From Carbonatibacter sp965199245 (GTDB lineage Bacteria > Pseudomonadota > Alphaproteobacteria > Kiloniellales > Kiloniellaceae): 64,000 bases of DNA. The first letter of the stretch is position 1; each line of letters starts with the position of its first letter. Both the position numbers and the translations under genes were made by a program. The stretch spans positions 558,001-622,000 of the forward strand of contig CBDAQP010000001.1 of the NCBI GenBank assembly GCA_965199245.1, given 5' to 3'. This document shows positions 32,683-39,769 of the stretch, one piece after another. The notes beneath the pieces are model-generated. The model was not told the origin of the DNA. It saw only the letters and a list, made by a program, of their open reading frames with translations, and did not search any database.

Positions 32683-34038
32683 TCAAAGGCGAAAGCGGTT
32701 GCGCAATCCCAGACCGATCAGGAAGATGAAAACAAGACTGAGAAAGCTTTGCAGGTAGGTCAGAACGACCGGCCACACCGTCTTTCCAGGGAAAAGCACC
32801 TGAAAGACATCTTCTGCCTGTCCTCTGCTGGACAGGATAAAGGGCAGGGCGTTTGAGAGTGCCAGATTCAGGGCATCTTGCCATTTTGCATCCTGTCCCA
32901 CCAGCCAGTAAATAACAAAGAACAAAAGCATAAAAAAAAGCCACCAGAACAAGGGGCGCAGGATACTGCGACCATAGTTACTCGCCCATTCATAGAGACA
33001 ATCAAGAGCGGAACGCAGCCTGCCCCAGTGTCCGGATTTTCTCATGACCCTGCTTTCCAGGGCAAAAAAATCAAGCCCGGCGTCATGGTGTCTGTTGTTT
33101 TCGGTAAGCTCCCTCAAACGCCGCAGGCAGGCGGCTTTTGCTTCCGGTTCATCTTTAATCAGCTTATCAATTTCCAGATCTTCATCAATTTTAACGTTAC
33201 TCAAATCCAGGTGATGCTCAATTTTTGTATGGCGTAGATCGGGAATACAATGAAAACGCCCTTCAATGACGAAATTTTGCTTGAAAACAGCACCGTTGAA
33301 ACTCAATGATGACATCTTTTCGGTATTTTGGATTGCTTCAAAATAAAGTGATCCGTCGAATTGTGTCTTGCCGAAATCAATGTCTCCGTTGCCAAAATGT
33401 GCGCCGTGAAAACCGACGTCGCCGTCGCCAAAATGTGCGTCACGAAAACTGATGTCTCCATCGCCAAAATGCGCGCCGTGAAAACTGACGCCTCCGTCGC
33501 CAAAATGCGCACCGTCAAAACGGACGGCGTCGTCGCCAAACTGCGCTTTGTTAAAACTGACGGCTCCATCGCCGAACCGTGCGCGGTAAAAAATGACGCC
33601 TCCATTGCCAAATTTTGCGCAGAAAAAATTGACGCCTCCATCGCCAAACCGCGCGTCTTGAAAACTGACGTCGCCGTCGCCAAAATGTGCGCAGAAAAAA
33701 CTGACATCGCCGTTGCGAAACTTTGCGCCGTCAAAACGGACGCCTCTGCCGCCAAACTGTGCGCCGTTAAAACCGACGTCGCCGTTGCCAAAATCCGCGC
33801 CGTTAAAACCGACGGATCCGTTGCCAAACTTTGTGCAGTTAAAACAGACACCGCCATTCGGGAAAACAAAATCTTTAAACGATATGGCTTCACCGCCCAG
33901 ATTCCGGATTCCGAAATCAAAGTTTGAAAAATCGATCTCTCCATCAGGGTTTTGTTTCACCCAGTTATTCCATGCTTTTTCGCCCTTTTGATAGAGATTA
34001 AATGCGTCTTGATCAGACAGTTTTTTTCCTTTGCTCAT
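32683..34038 (-). CDS. 12-residue-repeat solenoid protein with C-terminal two-helix membrane module
   Basis: A protein of 451 residues. The ATG at 34038 is chosen because GGAGG lies 5 bp upstream. Residues about 64-231 hold 14 tandem 12-residue repeats with consensus (V/I)xFxxAxFGDGD, which should fold as a beta-solenoid. They resemble pentapeptide-repeat proteins but have a 12-residue, not 5-residue, period. A linker (LDLSNVKIDEDLEIDKL, then an ARG-rich helix) follows, then two membrane segments (about 363-381 and 423-444). Between them a loop, WQDALNLALSNALPFI, sits where a channel pore helix would be; no GYG potassium filter is present. No homologue of known function was recognised. It lies in the defence island between IS remnants. 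Confidence 0.8.
   Translation of the reverse strand: MSKGKKLSDQDAFNLYQKGEKAWNNWVKQNPDGEIDFSNFDFGIRNLGGEAISFKDFVFPNGGVCFNCTKFGNGSVGFNGADFGNGDVGFNGAQFGGRGVRFDGAKFRNGDVSFFCAHFGDGDVSFQDARFGDGGVNFFCAKFGNGGVIFYRARFGDGAVSFNKAQFGDDAVRFDGAHFGDGGVSFHGAHFGDGDISFRDAHFGDGDVGFHGAHFGNGDIDFGKTQFDGSLYFEAIQNTEKMSSLSFNGAVFKQNFVIEGRFHCIPDLRHTKIEHHLDLSNVKIDEDLEIDKLIKDEPEAKAACLRRLRELTENNRHHDAGLDFFALESRVMRKSGHWGRLRSALDCLYEWASNYGRSILRPLFWWLFFMLLFFVIYWLVGQDAKWQDALNLALSNALPFILSSRGQAEDVFQVLFPGKTVWPVVLTYLQSFLSLVFIFLIGLGLRNRFRL
33346..33849 (-). repeat. 36-bp tandem repeats encoding the 12-residue solenoid units
   Basis: Fourteen in-register 36-bp units inside the solenoid gene. Neighbouring units share long near-identical stretches (for example TCGCCAAAATGCGC on the plus strand). 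Such repeats can expand or contract by recombination without breaking the frame, and they also keep the opposite strand open. Confidence 0.9.
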
Positions 34039-34089
34039 AGCGGCCTCCCCCGGGTGTGTGGCAAGCTGGGTTCTACGTCCTCCGGCTTT

Positions 34090-34245
34090 TATGACAGGGA
34101 CTCTATCGGCTCCGTCCGGAGTCTCGCAAGAGTTCTGACCGGCCCCTTGAGAGGGGTCAGGGAAGAGCACCTGAAAGACACCTTCTGCCTGTCCCACACA
34201 GCATAAAGGGCAGGGCGTTTGAAACCGCCAGAGTCAATGATCACA
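34090..34245 (-). pseudogene. Fragment of a second copy of the channel-like C-terminus
   Basis: On the minus strand, LTLAVSNALPFML (from about 34240) and, one frame over, GQAEGVFQVLFPDP (about 34195-34155) match LNLALSNALPFILSSRGQAEDVFQVLFPGK of the neighbouring gene's C-terminus. The piece lies directly upstream of that gene and is frameshifted. A tandem paralogue was probably lost here. Confidence 0.6.
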
Positions 34246-34259
34246 ACCCGCACAGTGGA

Positions 34260-35031
34260 TATAGCCTGTCCCATGTAAAATGATTAAATTATAGACAATC
34301 CATTATAATGTGCTTATAGTTTATGGATGGCGTATTCATCAGATTTCCGCCGTAAGGTTTTATCTGTCCGTGAGAAGGAAAGCCTTACACTAGCGCAGGT
34401 GGCGGAGCGTTTTTGTGTGGGGAGAGCAAGCGTCACCCGTTGGCTCAGGACCCCCGGGCCGAAGACAACCCGGAATAAGCCGGCGACAAAAATTGATATG
34501 GTCGCCCTGGCGCGTGATGTTGTGGCTCATCCTGATGCCTGTCAATATGAGCGTGCCCGTCGTTTTGGTGTGTCAGGGGATCCATTACGCCCTGCGCCGT
34601 TTGGGTGTGATACCAATTTTCAGAAAATTTGACTTATACCAGTTTTCAGAATTCAGACCCCATCGGCTGCCGCCATCATAGATGACAGACAGCACCAAAA
34701 GGCGGCGTGTTTGATTGGACTCAGCTGATTGTTGGGCAAGGCGGCCAAGCTGGCGATTGTCAAAGTCTTCCCGCAAGGAAATGGCGCGTCCCATGGAAAC
34801 CTCCAATAAAGTGTCCCGTTAAAAATCACACAAGGGGAAGAAACGCCAGACACATAAGTCAAATTTTCTGAAAGTTGGTATTATTCCCCTGACCTCAACC
34901 CCATCGAGCAAAAATGGGCCCATCTCAAAGCCGTCAGAAAACAACTCTTGTGCTCCATTGAACAACTCTTCCAAAGTGAACCATTTTATATGGGATAGGC
35001 CATATAAGCAGATTATAATGGATTAGCTATA
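34260..35031 (+). mobile_element. Nested IS630-family (family 1) element, source of the MITEs
   Basis: The core element runs 34290-35004. It begins TATAGACAATCC and ends GGATAGGCCATA. Its transposase starts at 34327 (MAYSSDFRRKVLSVREKESL, then ARDVVAHPDACQYERARRFG), is interrupted at about 34609, and resumes at 34882 with YSPDLNPIEQKWAHLKAV and ends FQSEPFYMG at 34998. The catalytic middle is missing. On the left, 34260-34289 is the inverted right end of another copy, and on the right 35005-35031 is its inverted left end. The element therefore appears to have jumped into an older, oppositely oriented MITE. Confidence 0.8.
34610..34881 (-). mobile_element. Internally deleted IS630-family (family 2) element
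   Basis: About 272 bp inserted in the family 1 transposase gene. Read on the minus strand it has the family 2 left end (ATACCAACTTTCAGAAAATT), the 5' leader with GGAGG, then a 43-codon transposase start (MGRAISLREDFDNRQLGRLA, then LSVIYDGGSR). It then jumps straight to an end sequence AATTCTGAAAACTGGTATA, followed by a second partial end. It is a non-autonomous derivative of the element at 31465. Confidence 0.8.
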
Positions 35032-35052
35032 TACAAATAAGGAGACGCCTCC

Positions 35053-35136
35053 ATGCCCACGACCAACGTCAAACCCCAAATCATTTACGAAGGAAAGCAC
35101 CCGGCCTTCGCCGTGTTAGCCCTCCATATTTTGTGA
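35053..35136 (+). pseudogene. N-terminal stub of an antitoxin-like protein
   Basis: MPTTNVKPQIIYEGKHPAFAVLALHIL then a stop. The pattern (QxIYxxGKPAFAVLPxxEY in intact relatives) is that of the N-terminus of small XRE/antitoxin proteins. It stops just before a palindromic operator, so it looks like an older antitoxin gene truncated when the present toxin-antitoxin operon arrived. Confidence 0.45.
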
Positions 35137-35188
35137 ACTACAGTTCACGGTTTTCTTGACGTTCTTTAATCTGCAATCTATAGTTCAC
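35133..35188 (+). promoter_or_regulatory. Promoter and operator of the toxin-antitoxin operon
   Basis: TTGACG (35156-35161), a 17-bp spacer and TATAGT (35179-35184) form a good sigma-70 promoter ending 7 bp before the toxin start. A perfect palindrome GTGAACT-AC-AGTTCAC occupies 35133-35148, and a half site AGTTCAC overlaps the -10 at 35182-35188. This arrangement suits autorepression by the antitoxin. Confidence 0.75.
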
Positions 35189-35190
35189 AG

Positions 35191-35484
35191 ATGATTGATA
35201 TTCGCCAAACCAGTGAATTCACCAAGTGGGTGCAAAACTTGAAAGATCGTGCCGCAAAGGCGCGGATCGACACCCGCATTCGCCGTATCAAGCTCGGCAA
35301 TTTCGGCGATGTGAAATCCGTTGGCGAAGGTGTAAGTGAAGCCCGCATTCCTTACGGGCCAGGCTATCGGCTTTATTTCATCCAGCAGGACGACAGGGTC
35401 GTCGTTCTGCTTTGTGGGGGCGATAAATCCACGCAGTCAGGAGACATCGCCAAGGCAAAAAAACTTGGAAAGGAACTCGAATGA
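35191..35484 (+). CDS. RelE/HigB-type toxin (phage Gp49-like, addiction-module killer)
   Basis: A protein of 97 residues. FTKWVQNLKDRAAKARIDTRIRRIKLGNFGD and VGEGVSEARIPYGPGYRLYFI followed by VVLLCGGDKSTQ are the hallmark blocks of the TIGR02683-type killer proteins related to RelE/ParE. The family acts on translation (mRNA cleavage) in studied members. Toxin-first order with a 4-bp overlap to the antitoxin is the HigBA-like arrangement. It is complete. Confidence 0.9.
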   Translation: MIDIRQTSEFTKWVQNLKDRAAKARIDTRIRRIKLGNFGDVKSVGEGVSEARIPYGPGYRLYFIQQDDRVVVLLCGGDKSTQSGDIAKAKKLGKELE

Positions 35485-35786
35485 TCGACAGGGCCAAAGT
35501 TGAAAAACTCGAAGCGTGGGATATTCAGGACCAACTAGGAACCCCTGAAGATATCGCGCACTATCTGGAAGCCGTCTTCGAAGACGGCGATCCGAAACTG
35601 ATTACGGCAGCCCTTGGGGACGTTGCCCGTGCCAGGGGAATGACAGCTGTCGCACAAAAGGCTGGCGTGACCCGCGAAGCACTCTACAAAGCTCTAAGCG
35701 AAAAAGGCGATCCCAGGTTGGCAACACTGATCGGTGTCTTCAAAGCTCTGGGGCTGCGTCTGTCTTGTGGCGTAGCAGCAGAGTGA
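35481..35786 (+). CDS. Antitoxin of the addiction module (HTH, TIGR02684-type)
   Basis: A protein of 101 residues. LGTPEDIAHYLEAVFEDGDP in the N-terminal half and the helix-turn-helix AVAQKAGVTREALYKALSEKGDPRLATLIGVFKALGLRL are characteristic of the antidote partner of these toxins. It overlaps the toxin gene by 4 bp. It should bind both the toxin and the palindrome at 35133. Confidence 0.9.
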   Translation: MIDRAKVEKLEAWDIQDQLGTPEDIAHYLEAVFEDGDPKLITAALGDVARARGMTAVAQKAGVTREALYKALSEKGDPRLATLIGVFKALGLRLSCGVAAE

Positions 35787-35809
35787 AGCAACCTCCATCG
35801 GGCTATCGC

Positions 35810-36221
35810 CTAATTCTGCGACATTCCGGCCCCAACGCCCCCCGCTGCTGTCAATCGATCGACCATCAAGAGTTTAGCCGCCTGTTTGGCTACCTTTTCG
35901 CGTTGCCTGTTTATCAAAAGCTGTTGCATAAGGCTTGCCGCCCTCGTCGCCGGTTTTTGTCAGCATCCTTCCCATTTCCTGACGCACGGCAGGGCTTCGT
36001 CCCTGAACCCGGCTCAATGTCGGGCCAGCGGCCTGGGTCAAGCCATCGCCAATACGACCTTGAAAAAGTAATGCCAGCGCACCGGGATCGAACCGGCTGC
36101 TGTCTTCTATATCAATCAAATTGTCGGCTGTCCGACTCCCGCCAAGCAGCGTGTTCCCCTTTGAAAACATCCGGTTTTCGCGATCCAGGCGGCGCGAAAG
36201 CAAGGCCGGGTTCTGCGCTAA
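35810..36221 (-). pseudogene. Unrecognised, frameshifted gene fragment (possibly phage-derived)
   Basis: On the minus strand a stretch begins near 36221 (NPALLSRRLDRENRMF, LLGGSRTADNLID, FDPGALALLFQGRIGDGL, RSPAVRQEMGRMLTKTG). It runs into a stop at 35874 while the next frame continues to about 35810 (AKQAAKLLMVDRLTAAGG). The composition and RxxxxGGSxTA-type pattern recall the C-termini of phage internal virion proteins, but this is a weak impression. The 5' part was removed by the IS630 fragment. Confidence 0.4.
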
Positions 36222-36316
36222 CACCAATTTTCAGAAAATTTGACTTATTTGTCCTGGCGTTTCTTGTCATTGTGTGATTCTTAAGGGGACACTTTATTGG
36301 AGGTTTCCATGAGACG
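36222..36316 (+). mobile_element. Left-end fragment of IS630-family element (family 2)
   Basis: ACCAATTTTCAGAAAATTTG through the leader with GGACACTTTATTGGAGG up to the transposase start ATGAGACG match the left end of the element at 31465. The rest is replaced by an IS5-type element beginning at 36317. Confidence 0.8.
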
Positions 36317-37023
36317 CTGTCTAACAATTAAGTTTTATCATTCTGTTGATTGCGATTTGTATGAAGCGTAGCCGGATCATGGCTTCCTGCGTTTTGTCGG
36401 GATTTTCGTCATGTTTTGCCAGCCGCCTTGCAGGCTCCAGCCATGCGAAAGATCGCTCGACAATCCAGCACTTTGGCAACACCCTGAACGCTTTTTCCTC
36501 ACCTCGCTTTACGATCCCGATTTTCAGTTTTTCCTGATTGGCCAATGCGTCCATGATCGGCCCGCGATAACCAGCCCGGAACAATTTCAGCCTTCTGTGC
36601 TTTTTCTTTATATCGTTCAAGAGAATGCGGGCCGCGATCCTGTATTCCAGCATCATGCACCACCGGATGCAGCGGAAACCCGGGCACATCCACCCATAAA
36701 TACCGCTTGATTCCCTTCACTTTTTTGCCGGCCCCCTTTTTTGTGTCCGGGCCTTGACCGATTGTGCGTCGATAATGGCCGCGCCTGCCTGTTTGTTCCG
36801 GCCCTCAGGCAGCAGAAGCACGCCATGGAGGTCACGCAGGATCATTTGCCAGGTTCCATTCTTCTTCCAGCGACTGAAATGGCCGTGAACGGTCTGCCAT
36901 GGCGGGAAATCCCCGGGAAGAAGTCGCCACTGACAGCCTGTTTTCAGAACGTAAAAACAGGCATTTAATATATTCCCGAGTGAGTGTTTGAAGGGACGGC
37001 CACCGCCATTGTGGCACTCAAAA
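36317..37023 (-). mobile_element. IS5-family element (family 2), truncated copy with broken transposase
   Basis: The right end is GCTGTCTAACAATTAAG at 36316. The minus-strand transposase is spread over frames: VATSSRGFPAMADRSRPFQS near 36900, then RILLNDIKKKHRRLKLFRAGYRGPIMDALA and RVLPKCWIVERSFAWLEPARRLAKHDEN (36640-36400), ending IQIAINRMIKLNC. That VERxFAWLxxxRRLxKDxE block is the IS5/IS427 C-terminal signature. The 5' end is cut by the MITE at 37024. A complete-length relative lies at 61476. Confidence 0.8.
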
Positions 37024-37259
37024 TATAGCCAATTTATTATAATCTGGTTATATAGTCAATCCATTATAATTTGATTATAATTTATGTATGACGTATCCAT
37101 CAGATTTCCCCAGTAAAGGTTTTATCTATCCGCGAAAAGGAAGGCATTACAGTAGCGTAGATTTAATCATTTTATATAGGATAGACTATATCTGTCCGAT
37201 GAACAACTCTTCCAAATTTAATTATTTTATATGAGATAGGCTATATAGGATAGGCTATA
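37024..37259 (+). mobile_element. Nested IS630-type MITEs (copy inside copy)
   Basis: TATAGCC at 37024 begins one copy. After 27 bp a second left end TATAGTC begins at 37051 and runs to ATAGACTATA at 37190, with internal TTTTATCTATCCGCGAAAAG. From 37191 the outer copy resumes (TCTGTCCGATGAACAACTC) and ends at GGCTATA (37245), followed by yet another end ATAGGCTATA at 37259. The group beheads the following dehydratase gene. Confidence 0.75.
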
Positions 37260-37543
37260 CCCCCGAAGCCGCCGCTGGAGGGGCACTGGCCATCGTAAAA
37301 ACAGGGGATAGCATCAGGATTGACCTGAACAAGCGCAAGGTGACTTTGATGGTTGATGTGGCTGAAATTGAACAGCGATTCATCGCACCTGAAAAATCCG
37401 GTGGCTTTCCAGTTCCAGCCTCCCAAACACCCTGGCAACAGATTTATCGCGACACGGTGGAACAGTTCAACAAGGGCATGACCCTGCGCACGGCGACCCG
37501 TTTCCGCCGTGTCGCCCAAACTCTCCCGCGTAATAATCACTGA
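37260..37543 (+). pseudogene. 3' fragment of an IlvD/Edd-family sugar-acid dehydratase gene
   Basis: The open frame reads EAAAGGALAIVKTGDSIRID then LNKRKVTLMVDVAEIEQR and ends WQQIYRDTVEQFNKGMTLRT with RFRRVAQTLPRNNH. This is the C-terminus of IlvD/Edd dehydratases of the arabinonate/xylonate branch (PEAAxGGPIALVxxGDxIxID; QxLxxGxxLxxAT). Everything upstream is replaced by MITEs, with no start codon or ribosome site. Intact relatives would feed the FAH dehydratase and semialdehyde dehydrogenase genes found 5 kb downstream. Confidence 0.75.
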
Positions 37544-37623
37544 TCAGAAACATCTTTTCACCTTTATCTTTTCACACTAGGATCAGGTCATCCCTTTGTC
37601 CTGTCATAAAGGTTTGTCTGGAG

Positions 37624-38970
37624 ATGTCTCATTCCCCGGTTATGTTGCGTTCGACACCCGCCCGCCGTCCTCTTGCGGGGACGGTTACAATTCCGGGGGA
37701 TAAGTCCATTTCCCACCGGGCCTTGATGTTCGGGGCCCTGGCTGTGGGGACGACGCGGATTTCTGGCTTGCTTGAGGGCGAAGACGTCCTGGGGACGGCG
37801 CAGGCCCTGCGTCAGCTTGGGGCGGAGGTCATCCGTGATGATGACGGCGTATGGCAGGTGAACGGGCGGGGTTTGGGGGCCTTACAGGAACCAGATGATA
37901 TTTTAGACCTGGGCAATTCGGGAACCAGTACACGCTTGCTCATGGGGATTTTGGGCAGCCATCCCCTCGTAGCGGTCATCACGGGGGATGCGTCCTTGCG
38001 CGGGCGGCCCATGGGGCGCGTGGTGACACCGCTTACCGAGATGGGCGCACGTCTCCACTGCCGTTCGGGCCAGCGGTTGCCGTTGATGATCCAGGGCACC
38101 GACCGCCCCTTGCCTCTACGCTATCGGCTCCCGGTGGCCTCTGCACAGGTGAAGTCCTGTATTTTACTGGCAGGTTTGAACGCACCGGGGGAAACGATAG
38201 TGATTGAACCGGAACAGACCCGCGACCACACGGAAAAAATGCTGACCCATTTCGGGGCCGAGGTGCGCATTACCAACGGGCCAGAAGGGCGGGAGATTGC
38301 GGTCGTCGGACAACCGGAACTCAAAGCTGCTGATGTTTTTGTACCAGCCGATCCCTCCTCTGCTGCTTTTCCGGTTGTCGCCGCCCTCTTGACCCCGGGA
38401 TCAAGCATTAGGCTTCCCGCCATTGGCATGAACCCTCATCGCAATGGCCTTTATCTGACACTGCTGGATATGGGGGCCGAGATTACATGGGAAAATGAGC
38501 GACTTGAGGCAGGCGAACCTGTGGCAGACCTGATCGTCAAGGGCGGATCCCTGCGCGGGGTTGAGGTTCCAGCGACCCGTGCCCCTGCAATGATTGATGA
38601 ATATCCCATCCTGGCAGTTGCCGCCGCCTTTGCCGAGGGCACAACCGTCATGCGGGGCATCGGTGAATTACGCGTCAAGGAAAGTGACCGTCTGGCAGCT
38701 ATGGCGGCAGGGCTTGGCGCAAACGGTGTCAAGGTCGAAGAAAGCGCGGAGGGCCTCGTTGTTCATGGGTGTGGACACAACGCCCGTCCTGCGGGGGGCG
38801 GAACAGTTGAAACACACTTTGATCACCGAATCGCCATGAGTTTTCTGGTCATGGGAACCGCCAGCGAAAACCCCGTCACCGTCCGTGATGCCGCCGCCAT
38901 TGACACCAGCTTTCCCGGTTTTACTGACTTGATGAATGGACTGGGGGCACAGATTGCGCCGAAGGATTAA
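37624..38970 (+). CDS. aroA: 3-phosphoshikimate 1-carboxyvinyltransferase (EPSP synthase)
   Basis: Sixth step of the shikimate pathway: transfers enolpyruvyl from PEP to shikimate-3-phosphate. It is 448 residues long with the expected motifs: PGDKSISHRALMFGAL near residue 22, LDLGNSGTSTRLLMG near 96, LPLRYRLPVASAQVKSCILLAGLNAPG near 165, and RVKESDRLAAM near 350. The insertion-free N-terminal motif GNSGT is as in alphaproteobacterial class II-like enzymes. The order aroA-cmk-rpsA is conserved in Alphaproteobacteria, with 5 bp between aroA and cmk. Confidence 0.96.
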   Translation: MSHSPVMLRSTPARRPLAGTVTIPGDKSISHRALMFGALAVGTTRISGLLEGEDVLGTAQALRQLGAEVIRDDDGVWQVNGRGLGALQEPDDILDLGNSGTSTRLLMGILGSHPLVAVITGDASLRGRPMGRVVTPLTEMGARLHCRSGQRLPLMIQGTDRPLPLRYRLPVASAQVKSCILLAGLNAPGETIVIEPEQTRDHTEKMLTHFGAEVRITNGPEGREIAVVGQPELKAADVFVPADPSSAAFPVVAALLTPGSSIRLPAIGMNPHRNGLYLTLLDMGAEITWENERLEAGEPVADLIVKGGSLRGVEVPATRAPAMIDEYPILAVAAAFAEGTTVMRGIGELRVKESDRLAAMAAGLGANGVKVEESAEGLVVHGCGHNARPAGGGTVETHFDHRIAMSFLVMGTASENPVTVRDAAAIDTSFPGFTDLMNGLGAQIAPKD

Positions 38971-38975
38971 GTCAT

Positions 38976-39677
38976 ATGTGTCCTGTTATCACCGTTGATG
39001 GCCCTGCCGCCGCCGGAAAGGGAACCCTGGTGCGCCGCCTTGCCCAGCGATTCAACCTTGCCGCACTGGATACCGGTGCGCTCTATCGGGCCACGGCCGC
39101 GCGTCTTTTGGATTGCGGTGGTGATCCAGACGATCCCGTTTTGCCCTGCGACTCGGCCCGTAGCCTCACCACAGATGACCTCACGCGCCCGGATCTGAGA
39201 ACGGAAGCCGTTTCACAGGTGGCCTCTGTCCTTGCCGCGCGTGCTGATGTGCGGGCGGCGTTGCTTGATTTTCAGCGCGGTTTTGTGCGGCAGAAACATG
39301 CGGACAAGACCGGGGTGATTCTGGACGGACGCGATACAGGGACGGTGATCTGTCCGGAAGCCCCGATCAAGTTTTTTGTCACCGCGTGTGACACCGTGCG
39401 GGCCGAACGCCGCTATAAAGAGTTGCTCGCCCGAAAAGAACCCGCTATATACGCGCATGTGTTAGAAGACCTTCAGGTGCGCGACAGGCGTGATTCCTCA
39501 CGTGCAAATGCACCCCTGAAGGCGGCTGATGATGCGGTCATCCTGGACAGCAGTGATCTGGACAGTGACGCCGTTTTTGCGTGGGCAGTGCAGATTGTCT
39601 GTGACCGGACAGATTGGGCGGTCGGCGGCAGTCACCCCTCGAACAGTCGTCCCTCAGGGGGGCTTGTTTCACATTAA
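38976..39677 (+). CDS. cmk: Cytidylate kinase
   Basis: Phosphorylates CMP and dCMP. It is 233 residues long, with Walker A GPAAAGKGTL near the N-terminus, LDTGALYRATA (the CMP-binding start), DGRDTGTVICPEAPIKFFVTA and RDRRDSSRANAPLKAADDAVILDSSDL, all standard for Cmk. The C-terminal 30 residues (from IVCDRTDW) are not conserved in type. It lies between aroA and rpsA in one transcription direction. Confidence 0.95.
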   Translation: MCPVITVDGPAAAGKGTLVRRLAQRFNLAALDTGALYRATAARLLDCGGDPDDPVLPCDSARSLTTDDLTRPDLRTEAVSQVASVLAARADVRAALLDFQRGFVRQKHADKTGVILDGRDTGTVICPEAPIKFFVTACDTVRAERRYKELLARKEPAIYAHVLEDLQVRDRRDSSRANAPLKAADDAVILDSSDLDSDAVFAWAVQIVCDRTDWAVGGSHPSNSRPSGGLVSH

Positions 39678-39769
39678 AAATCTTCACCCAGCCTGTGCAA
39701 CCTGTACAGGACGTCCGCCGGCTATTGGTCGGTTGGCCTTTTTTGAATTGTATTGGAATTTCTGATCTC

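Noticed and set aside
33361..33927. Plus-strand open frame with AVKTDVAVAKM-like repeats
   Set aside because: It is the antisense of the 36-bp repeats of the solenoid gene, whose unit length is a multiple of three and so keeps both strands open. The minus-strand protein has hydrophobic periodicity, membrane helices and a proper start.
39614..39769. N-terminal extension of ribosomal protein S1
   Set aside because: It lies partly inside cmk and is not S1-like; the ATG at 39770 gives the canonical S1 start.
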